From a virus: a DNA stretch of 45,631 bases. This document shows positions 39,838 through 45,631 of this stretch, piece by piece (position 1 is the stretch's first letter; each line of letters begins with the position of its first letter). The notes under the pieces were generated by a model. It had not been told where the DNA came from. It worked only from the letters and a program-made list of their open reading frames with translations, and searched no databases. The DNA lies in IMG/VR virus record IMGVR_UViG_3300044612_003744, positions 1 to 45,631 of that record; one strand, given 5' to 3'. The translations under genes were made by a program, and so were the position numbers.

Positions 39838-39871
39838 AGATGGCAAGATTGTTTCGGAAACCTGTCAAAAG

Positions 39872-40726
39872 ATGACGGACTCGGAAATAACGAAGCAAAA
39901 CATGCAAGAACACAAAGATCATTACAGGCTAGATTCATCTAATCCTAGAAGGATTAATGGAAAGCGTGTAATTTGGTCTAACTTCCAAACCAATCTTAAA
40001 ATATTACAAATATACAACAAAGGTCTGGAATACTCCGTACTTTCCGATAAGTATGAAACTTGCAATCCATTGGTTTGGTGTAAAGATTTTCTTCACGATG
40101 TTGTACATTCGTCTTTAGCAAAAAGATCTTTTGAAATATATCGTCTTCGATATGATCCTTCCATAAATCCCAAGCCTTGTATTAAACAAACAAGAATATT
40201 GGTTGCAAATAGTCGTGATATCAGGATGGTAAAAAAGATACCATCATGTCTTGATTTCATTAATCAAATTGAAGACAAGCTCAATATTTCTCACACTATT
40301 GTTCGTCCATGTATCAATCCACCAGTTGGTTATACAAAAGATAATGTTTTCATTTTCCAAGGACACAAAAGGTGGCTTTTTGCTCCTGCAATGTTGTCTT
40401 TATACACACTTTTGATAAGAGTTGGATTTTCGCATTTTCTTGGAAAAGATTATAAATCCACAATATTAGGACTTAAAGAGGGATTGATTAAACAGTATCA
40501 ATCCAAAGATGCAAGATGGATTAAAGAAATAGAACCAGCTTTTGAAAAAATCATTAGAATTGGCGACCGTAAAATTTTTTATCGTGATATCAAACTCAAT
40601 TATCCCGCTCACATGTCAACAGACATTATGCATAATAGAATGGGCATTGTTGCTTTCGCAAATGATATTAGGGCCAAGCATGCAGGACTATCTGTGGTTA
40701 TGCCTTATTGGCACCTAATCAACTAA
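39872..40726 (+). CDS. Hypothetical protein upstream of amidoligase
   Basis: 284 residues. No family recognised. It is alpha/beta with basic stretches, and has KRVIWSNFQTNL, CLDFINQIEDKLNIS and PPVGYTKDNVFIFQ segments. Driven by a host-like promoter and 23 nt upstream of the amidoligase, it probably serves the same pathway. Confidence 0.6.
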   Translation: MTDSEITKQNMQEHKDHYRLDSSNPRRINGKRVIWSNFQTNLKILQIYNKGLEYSVLSDKYETCNPLVWCKDFLHDVVHSSLAKRSFEIYRLRYDPSINPKPCIKQTRILVANSRDIRMVKKIPSCLDFINQIEDKLNISHTIVRPCINPPVGYTKDNVFIFQGHKRWLFAPAMLSLYTLLIRVGFSHFLGKDYKSTILGLKEGLIKQYQSKDARWIKEIEPAFEKIIRIGDRKIFYRDIKLNYPAHMSTDIMHNRMGIVAFANDIRAKHAGLSVVMPYWHLIN

Positions 40727-40749
40727 CCTTTCTTTTGGAGGAGCGGGAC

Positions 40750-41667
40750 ATGGAATTTACTTTTGGTTGTGATCCAGAATTCATGCTGAATCGATGGGAA
40801 GAACTGCAAAGTGCTATTCCATTGTTGCCCAAAAAAGAAAAGGCTGTTTTGAAAAACGGAAATGGTTTTTATTTTGACAATGTGTTGGCAGAAATTGCGG
40901 TTAAACCTTCAAAAACAAAAAAAGAATTATTCACAAATATACAAAATGCTTTGCTTCATCTTGCAAAGTTAATTAAGCCTTGCAGATTCACGATTCGCTC
41001 TTCTGCTAGGTATCCAAGCAAGCAGCTTGATGATAAGGAAGCAAAAATTGCTGGCTGCAATCCAGAATGGAATGTTTATACCTTAAAATGTATTTTGCCT
41101 CCAGAGGAGGTCATTTCTAAGACGACATTCAGAACTGCTGGTGGTCATATCCATGTGGGGGCCAAAGGACTAGATGATCCAATTAAATCATTCGATGTGA
41201 TTAGAATGATGGATTTGTTTATTGGAATACCATCTTTGTTTATGGATACCGATCCAACATCCAAAGACAGAAGAAAGATTTATGGGCATGCTGGCAGTCA
41301 TCGCATGACTGATTATGGATTTGAATATAGAAGTCTTGGCAATTTCTGGTTTTCTTCACCAGAACATGTTAGTTTAATTTATGACTTAGTTGCATTTGTT
41401 CTTGATTTTGTTGAAAACGAAAACCACAAAAAGTTCTGGTCTGTTAATGAAAAAATGCTACAAGGCAATGATCCTAGCCGTGCTTATACTTGTATTGGCT
41501 ATGATGCAAAACTTCTTTGCAAGTCAATTAATTCTTGTGACAAGAATCAAGCTGAAAAATTCATGCTTTTTATTCACAATTATTTGACAGATGATCTTGC
41601 GAATAGAATTGAAAAACTTTCAGAAAAACCTTTACCGAATCCCTATGAATCTTGGGAACTCATGTGA
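40750..41667 (+). CDS. Phage-type COOH-NH2 amidoligase (glutamine-synthetase-like fold)
   Basis: 305 residues from the ATG after GGAGGAG. FTFGCDPEFML (3-13), DNVLAEIAVKPS (43-54), AGCNPEWNVY (101-110), FRTAGGHIHVG (127-137) and RRKIYGHAGSHRMTDYGFEYRSLGNFW (173-200; here split over a longer stretch) are the signature blocks of the phage COOH-NH2 ligase family (PF14395). It should join a carboxylate to an amine using ATP. Substrates unknown: peptide tags, cell-wall amines or small molecules. Confidence 0.9.
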   Translation: MEFTFGCDPEFMLNRWEELQSAIPLLPKKEKAVLKNGNGFYFDNVLAEIAVKPSKTKKELFTNIQNALLHLAKLIKPCRFTIRSSARYPSKQLDDKEAKIAGCNPEWNVYTLKCILPPEEVISKTTFRTAGGHIHVGAKGLDDPIKSFDVIRMMDLFIGIPSLFMDTDPTSKDRRKIYGHAGSHRMTDYGFEYRSLGNFWFSSPEHVSLIYDLVAFVLDFVENENHKKFWSVNEKMLQGNDPSRAYTCIGYDAKLLCKSINSCDKNQAEKFMLFIHNYLTDDLANRIEKLSEKPLPNPYESWELM

Positions 41668-42287
41668 TGCCAATCAATAAATGCGTAATCCAACATTCCC
41701 ACATTTGTCTTGATAAACCAGATCAAGCCATTATTTTGCTTCCCGGCAGGGGATGCTCTGCCGAAATGATGATGGGTTTGTTTTCCCAAATTTTGGAAAT
41801 CCCCAAATTAATTGTTTTTTCAATTGAGCCAGAAAAAGAATGGTATCCAATGCCGAATGGTGCATTGGATCAAAATGATGCTTTGTCAGGTCTTACTGAA
41901 AATTTACCAATCATAAAAAATTATATTGATGAATTGCTCGCAGAATCAGAAATCAATGTTGAATCTACAAGTTTGATTGGATTTTCAGCAGGTGCAGTCA
42001 TTGCTTTATCTCTTGCAACAAATTATCAAACTCCATATAAAATAATTATTTCACATAGCGGTGCAATTCTTGATCCAGAAAATATCAAGCCATGTGAAAT
42101 ATCGACAAAAATAGTCTTGATACATCGACAAGATGATTCTTGTTTTGAATGGCATGAGCGATACTTGCCCATGCGTGACTCATTAATTAAATTAGGATAT
42201 GCTGTCTCTCCAGTAGAAAGACAACTTGGAAACCATCTCATTTACAAAGATGATGTGGATTACATTAAAGAAATTATCTGTCAATAA
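41667..42287 (+). CDS. Alpha/beta hydrolase (carboxylesterase-like)
   Basis: 206 residues; the ATG overlaps the amidoligase stop (TGATG). Catalytic Ser in LIGFSAGAVIAL, Asp in IHRQDDSC, His in LGNHLI; AIILLPGRGCSAEMM is the oxyanion strand. Matches phospholipase/carboxylesterase-type hydrolases. Coupled to the amidoligase, it may remove or prepare an ester on the same substrate. Confidence 0.85.
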   Translation: MPINKCVIQHSHICLDKPDQAIILLPGRGCSAEMMMGLFSQILEIPKLIVFSIEPEKEWYPMPNGALDQNDALSGLTENLPIIKNYIDELLAESEINVESTSLIGFSAGAVIALSLATNYQTPYKIIISHSGAILDPENIKPCEISTKIVLIHRQDDSCFEWHERYLPMRDSLIKLGYAVSPVERQLGNHLIYKDDVDYIKEIICQ

Positions 42288-42972
42288 TCTTCCTGATTTT
42301 TCTGCAATCTTCCCTCACATCGATGGATTTGCAATTTCTGCAAAGCCATGGTAGTCCATGAATTTTGAAAGCCCTCACCTCAAGCATCAATCTCGTCCTG
42401 TTTACATGAAACTGCTTTTTACAGCGATTGCAATGAGTGCGTAAGCATCCACTTTTATGCTTGGCTGGAGGTGGTTTTTGTTTTTCAGATTTGCTTTTGC
42501 GTATTGCTTTGTTTTGAAAATAAAATCTTTTCAATTCATCGGGCATTTCTGGAATGGGGAAAAACGAACTAGAAAGCCATTGATATTTGCTTCCATCTTC
42601 GTGGCAACTTGGAGGAACTACTGATTGGTGAAGGTTTCCACGAAATTCTATACCGTCAACAACAATTCTTGTGAGTGATGGGTCTGGGCTGATGAACAGA
42701 TTATGAATCGATTTACTGCTGCGAAATCTAGGTCTTTGGTAACCATCTATGATTCTTTCAAGTAGATCATTTGCTTCCTCGGAGTCTGCTTCGACATCGA
42801 CTATTTCACCAAGCAAAATTCCCATATTGTAGTCACCCGAGGCAAAAAGATGTCTCCATCTTTCCACACTCCAGTTCTTGTTCCATGCGGATTCTATTGG
42901 TGTTTTAGTTTTCTTGTAAATTGGTATGGGTTTCAAACCTAGTTCGACATACTTATCAAAGAATTGAATCAT
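42274..42972 (-). CDS. Prim-Pol (archaeo-eukaryotic primase-like) with C-terminal zinc finger
   Basis: 232 residues after GAGGAG. YVELGLKPIPIYKKTKTPIESAW, YNMGILLGEIVDVEADSEEA (catalytic acids at about 59-63), SSKSIHNLF and GIEFRGNLHQSVVPPSCHEDG follow the bifunctional primase/polymerase (PF09250) order. C-terminal HCNRCKKQFHVN and LCRNCKS form a zinc finger. There is no helicase part. It could prime replication or fill gaps. Confidence 0.85.
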   Translation of the reverse strand: MIQFFDKYVELGLKPIPIYKKTKTPIESAWNKNWSVERWRHLFASGDYNMGILLGEIVDVEADSEEANDLLERIIDGYQRPRFRSSKSIHNLFISPDPSLTRIVVDGIEFRGNLHQSVVPPSCHEDGSKYQWLSSSFFPIPEMPDELKRFYFQNKAIRKSKSEKQKPPPAKHKSGCLRTHCNRCKKQFHVNRTRLMLEVRAFKIHGLPWLCRNCKSIDVREDCRKIRKIIDR

Positions 42973-43067
42973 CCGAGAATCTCCTCGAAAGCAATAATAA
43001 TCTCACGATATGTCATGCTTTCAATTGTTTTTCCATAAAATCTTGCCCATTCAATTAAAAGGAGCAT
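42969..43067 (-). CDS. Short 32-residue ORF coupled to Prim-Pol
   Basis: MLLLIEWARFYGKT... ending in EEILG, starting at 43067 and stopping in an ATGA overlap with the Prim-Pol start. The tidy overlap and protein-like composition (amphipathic helix) support translation. No ribosome site is obvious upstream. It may be a leader peptide that sets Prim-Pol translation. Confidence 0.45.
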   Translation of the reverse strand: MLLLIEWARFYGKTIESMTYREIIIAFEEILG

Positions 43068-43073
43068 AAGCTT

Positions 43074-43118
43074 ATGGTTGTTTATTACTCTACTGTTTTC
43101 ACAAGGAGCATTCAATGA
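43074..43118 (+). CDS. 14-codon upstream ORF coupled to epimerase
   Basis: MVVYYSTVFTRSIQ, preceded by AAAAGGAG and ending in an ATGA overlap with the epimerase start. Could be a coupled leader peptide; the epimerase also has its own AAGGAG inside this ORF, so it may be chance. Confidence 0.3.
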   Translation: MVVYYSTVFTRSIQ

Positions 43119-44002
43119 AAATTGTTGCATTGGTCACCGGGGGTACAGGTTTTATAGGATATCACCTTTGCAAGTTTTTGTTTGAAAACGGATATCATGT
43201 AATGGCAACGGGAGTCCAAGGTGAAAATAATCCTTTTTGTCACAAGCTTTATAGACTACCTTTAGACAATCTCCCCCATCAAGAAATGGGTCAGGTTGAT
43301 ATCTGCTTCCATCAAGCCGCCAACAATAATACTATTGAAAGCGACTTGGACATGATGATTGAATCAAATGTCCAACAACCATCTATACTATTTCGTAAAC
43401 TTTTGCAAGAAAATAATTGTAAGAATTTTGTCTATGCTTCTTCATGTTCAGTGTATGGAGACCAATCTGTTCCTTTTCACGAGGAAAAGACAAAACCCAA
43501 TCCTCTTAATGTTTATGCTCAATCTAAATTGTTATTTGAAAGATTTGCAGAAGATTTCGCCTTGAACAATCAAGTTAAAGCAGTTGGCCTAAGATACACT
43601 AATGTTTATGGAAAATATGAAAATCACAAAGAAAAAAGAGCAAGCATGATTTTTCAAATTTTAGAAAAATGTATCAAAAAAGAAACGATAAAATTGTTCT
43701 ACAATGGAGAACAGTTAAGAGATTGGGTTCATGTCGATGATGTTGTAAAAGCAAATATAAAAGCTGCCAACTATTCTGGATCAGGTATTTTTAATGTTGG
43801 ATATGGAAGATCCTGTTCTTTTAATCATCTGGTCGAAACTATTTCCTACATGATTTCCAAAAATCCAAAAATAAAATATATTCCATGTAATTTCATAAAA
43901 AAATACCAATCTCATACTGCTGTTGATCTTTTTAAGTCGAACAATCAACTAGGATTCTATCCAGAAATATCATTGCCAGAAGGAGTTAGACTGATGTTAT
44001 AA
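43115..44002 (+). CDS. NAD-dependent sugar epimerase/dehydratase (extended SDR)
   Basis: 295 residues after AAGGAG. TGGTGFIG (8-15) binds NAD; SSCSVYG and YAQSK hold the catalytic Ser/Tyr/Lys; LRYTNVYGKYE and RDWVHVDDVV are typical SDR blocks. HQAANNNTIESDLDMM suggests similarity to ADP-heptose 6-epimerase (HldD), but other nucleotide-sugar epimerases remain possible. Supplies a nucleotide sugar, perhaps for the glycan enzymes elsewhere in the window. Confidence 0.87.
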   Translation: MKIVALVTGGTGFIGYHLCKFLFENGYHVMATGVQGENNPFCHKLYRLPLDNLPHQEMGQVDICFHQAANNNTIESDLDMMIESNVQQPSILFRKLLQENNCKNFVYASSCSVYGDQSVPFHEEKTKPNPLNVYAQSKLLFERFAEDFALNNQVKAVGLRYTNVYGKYENHKEKRASMIFQILEKCIKKETIKLFYNGEQLRDWVHVDDVVKANIKAANYSGSGIFNVGYGRSCSFNHLVETISYMISKNPKIKYIPCNFIKKYQSHTAVDLFKSNNQLGFYPEISLPEGVRLML

Positions 44003-44033
44003 AAAATGCCATCCTTTCGGATGGCATTTTTGG
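44001..44033. terminator. Bidirectional rho-independent terminator
   Basis: AAAAATGCCATCC (44002-44014), loop TTTC, GGATGGCATTTTT (44019-44031). A- and T-runs on both sides serve the epimerase gene and the convergent acidic-protein gene. Confidence 0.92.
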
Positions 44034-44052
44034 CTAATTAGTAAATTAGAAT

Positions 44053-45378
44053 TTATGGTTCTCTTCTCAATGAAATATAGAGATTATCTTGATCGACAGA
44101 GGTAAAAAGTGCTTCGCAACCATTGCTGAATTTAGTTGCAGGATTTCCACCTTCTAACATTCCATTAACACTTTTCCACCAATTGGCTTCTTCTTTGGTA
44201 ACATGTTTCTTGGAATCGTGCTTTTTGCCATGGTGTTTGCGTTTGCGAAGTTCGGCAAAGTCATGACCAGTAATCTTTCCGTCTGGCTTGCCTTTTGGTC
44301 CTGAAACATCGAGTTTCTTTTGTCCGCCCTTCAGCATCTTTTTCTTTTCAGTCATACCACAGCCCATGTATTTCATCTTTTTCTTTTCAGTCATATCAGA
44401 GTCCATGCATTTCATCTTTTTCTTTTCAGTCATATCAGAGTCCATGCATTTCATCTTTTTCTTTTCAGTCATATCAGAGTCCATGTATTTCATCTTTTTC
44501 TCGTCAGTCATACCACAGCCCATGTATTTCATCTTTTTCTTACCATACATTTTGGCTTCCATGCGAGGCATATCTTCTTCTTCATGATCTTCATCATCGT
44601 GGCTCAACATATCTTCATCACGACCTTCTTTGTCATGACCTAGCATATCATCTTCATCTTCATCTTCATCTTCATCTTCATCTTCGTATTCATCTTCATC
44701 TTCGTATTCATCTTCATCTTCATCTTCATCTTCATCTTCGTATTCATCTTCGTATTCTTGATCATGGTCTTCGTCGCCATGACCTAGCATATCATCTTCA
44801 TCTTCATCTTCATCTTCATCTTCATCTTCATCTTCATCTTCATCTTCATCTTCATCTTCATCTTCATCTTCATCTTCGTCATGATCTTCATGGTCGTGAT
44901 CATCTTCATGGTCGTGGCTAATCATTTCTTCGTCTTCGTCCTCGTCTTCGTCACCATGCTGAGTGATCATTTCTTCATCATCCATCATATCTTCGTCATC
45001 TTGCATTTCTGTGTAATCAAAAGATTCCATCTTGCAGGAATTGCACTTTTTTGTGCCATTCTTTTTAGCCATTGAACCACACTTAGCGCCGCACTTAGAA
45101 CAAGTGCCTTGTTTGTGCTTGCGCTTGCGTTTCTTGCTCTTATGAGGCTTATGATCTTCGGAATCAAGCTCTACATCAACATCTGGCTTGTCTTTTGCCT
45201 CTGCTGGTTCAACTAGATCGGTGTCCTCGCCCTTCATCTTCTTTTTCTTTTTCTTGAACATTCCTTCCTCAAATCCAAACTGAGATTGAATGCCAAGGTT
45301 CGACGGTCTGCCCAATCCTAAATTGAAGCTAGGGAGAACAGATTCATTTACCATTTTCCATTGCTTGTATGACAACAT
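44053..45378 (-). CDS. Very acidic repeat protein with capsid-targeting-like N-terminus
   Basis: 441 residues after GAGAGGA. MLSYKQWKMVNE-SVL fits the leader pattern (V-N-E cut). Then a Lys-rich stretch; a zinc finger CSKCGAKCGSM with CNSCK; about 130 residues of almost pure Asp/Glu; five 13-residue units EKKKMKCMDSDMT; an EF-hand-like DGKITGHDFAELRK; a basic His/Lys segment; and a folded C-terminus. Probably a polyanionic core protein that mimics or spaces DNA in the head. Long late-type leader with hairpins upstream. Confidence 0.65.
   Translation of the reverse strand: MLSYKQWKMVNESVLPSFNLGLGRPSNLGIQSQFGFEEGMFKKKKKKMKGEDTDLVEPAEAKDKPDVDVELDSEDHKPHKSKKRKRKHKQGTCSKCGAKCGSMAKKNGTKKCNSCKMESFDYTEMQDDEDMMDDEEMITQHGDEDEDEDEEMISHDHEDDHDHEDHDEDEDEDEDEDEDEDEDEDEDEDEDEDEDDMLGHGDEDHDQEYEDEYEDEDEDEDEDEYEDEDEYEDEDEDEDEDEDDMLGHDKEGRDEDMLSHDDEDHEEEDMPRMEAKMYGKKKMKYMGCGMTDEKKMKYMDSDMTEKKKMKCMDSDMTEKKKMKCMDSDMTEKKKMKYMGCGMTEKKKMLKGGQKKLDVSGPKGKPDGKITGHDFAELRKRKHHGKKHDSKKHVTKEEANWWKSVNGMLEGGNPATKFSNGCEALFTSVDQDNLYISLRREP
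44339..44545 (+). repeat. Five 39-bp tandem repeats
   Basis: Units coding (minus strand) for EKKKMKxMxxxMT; the two middle copies are identical and the outer ones share a GCG variant, pointing to recent expansion. Confidence 0.85.
44650..44880 (+). repeat. CTTCAT hexanucleotide repeats
   Basis: Two arrays (about 44650-44757 and 44793-44880) of TCTTCA units coding for Glu-Asp runs on the minus strand. Length is likely unstable. Confidence 0.9.
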
Positions 45379-45387
45379 TGTATTCCT

Positions 45388-45431
45388 CTCACCGTCATTT
45401 GAGGACGGGGCTCACCGTCAAATAATGACGG
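45388..45431 (-). promoter_or_regulatory. Structured leader of the acidic protein gene
   Basis: Direct repeats CTCACCGTCA at 45388-45397 and 45411-45420. Two hairpins: CCGTC/GACGG (45392-45396, 45404-45408) and CCGTCA-AATAA-TGACGG (45415-45431). The first sits next to the ribosome site, so it could gate translation. Confidence 0.5.
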
Positions 45432-45447
45432 ATAAATGAAACTAATC

Positions 45448-45455
45448 TATATATG
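45448..45455 (-). promoter_or_regulatory. Late-type promoter octamer CATATATA
   Basis: Minus-strand CATATATAGATT, identical over 12 nt to the element at 29338, about 70 nt before the ATG at 45378. Confidence 0.5.
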
Positions 45456-45485
45456 TACAGTTAAAATTTTTTATTCGGTAAAAGC

Positions 45486-45631
45486 ATGAGAAAACTATTG
45501 GTTGCGACTATTATCATCTTTGGTTTTTTATGCATTTATTATTCAATTAAATACAAACATAAAAAAAATATTCAAAATGAAACAAGTTTACCTCATATGG
45601 AAAACAAGAAACCAATTAATAAAAACATTCC
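45486..45631 (+). CDS. N-terminus of a membrane-anchored or exported protein, cut by window edge
   Basis: 48 codons visible from the ATG at 45486. MRKLLVATIIIFGFLCIYYS is a signal anchor or signal peptide, followed by a Lys/Asn-rich stretch. No ribosome site is obvious. Remainder lies outside the window. Confidence 0.5.
   Translation, partial: MRKLLVATIIIFGFLCIYYSIKYKHKKNIQNETSLPHMENKKPINKNI

Noticed and set aside
39840-39875. 11-residue ORF MARLFRKPVKR overlapping the 39872 start
   Set aside because: Its ATG lies only 3 nt after the TATAAT box, so it would not be in the transcript.
44288-44921. Open frames opposite the acidic protein, rich in Ser/Phe or His/Leu
   Set aside because: Produced by the 39-bp and 6-bp repeats read on the other strand; no ribosome site, no non-repetitive domain.

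Overview
This window is a gene-dense piece (about 69 gene calls) of an AT-rich genome of a large tailed phage with a T4-type head. The diagnostic block is at the left: prohead protease (gp21-like, 3118-3804), scaffold (gp22-like, 3804-4703) and major capsid protein (gp23-like, 4735-6171) in T4 order, preceded by a large core-like protein. No rRNA, tRNA, CRISPR array, terminase, portal or DNA polymerase is present here. The host cannot be named. A McsA-like adaptor would fit a bacterium with a McsB/ClpC system, but that is a weak clue.

Layout. 1-6236: permuted papain-like protein (cut by the window edge), head core, protease, scaffold, capsid, strong terminator. 6279-7870: composite homing endonuclease with its own sigma70-like promoter. 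7964-11379: an Ntn-type amidohydrolase, two proteins with the same N-terminal tag on a duplicated promoter/leader, and a Pro-rich protein. 11408-19945: a glycan/surface-chemistry island (two sulfotransferases, sugar isomerase-like TIM barrel, half-length DegT aminotransferase, WbqC-like protein, flavodoxin-like protein, leucine-rich-repeat protein, possible glycosyltransferase, PhyH dioxygenase, beta-propeller, NeuD-like acyltransferase, DUF3431). 19958-31854: flavoprotein, small head-type proteins, LAGLIDADG and endonuclease VII-like nucleases, two more tagged structural proteins, SWIM zinc-finger protein, secreted trypsin-like protease, Dam-like methylase. 31856-34739: second glycan set (beta-propeller, GT2, methyltransferase). 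34782-39748: membrane/proteolysis region with a holin-like protein, a subtilase, an ExbB/MotA plus ExbD/MotB-like proton-channel pair, a McsA-like protein and exported proteins. 39872-44002: amidoligase with an unknown partner and an alpha/beta hydrolase, Prim-Pol, sugar epimerase. 44053-45631: a very acidic repeat protein and a truncated membrane protein.

How the genes may work together. About ten unrelated proteins scattered over both strands start with a short peptide resembling the T4 capsid-targeting sequence (T4 internal proteins begin MKTYQEFIAE), with an [LI]-x-E-type prohead-protease site within about 15 residues. The simplest reading is a large set of head-packaged, possibly ejected proteins processed by the gp21-like protease encoded here. 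In one of them the predicted cut falls directly before the catalytic Cys of an Ntn hydrolase, so capsid maturation could switch the enzyme on. Late-type promoter octamers (CATAAATA or CATATATA) precede many virion genes. In several cases they lie only 4-5 nt from the ATG, suggesting leaderless late mRNAs, whereas two genes have host-like TTGATT/TATAAT promoters.

No gap longer than 300 bases lacks a gene. The largest gaps are 9935-10199 (gene relict plus duplicated leader) and 852-1082 (structured leader). All assignments come from reading motifs by eye; no database search was run.
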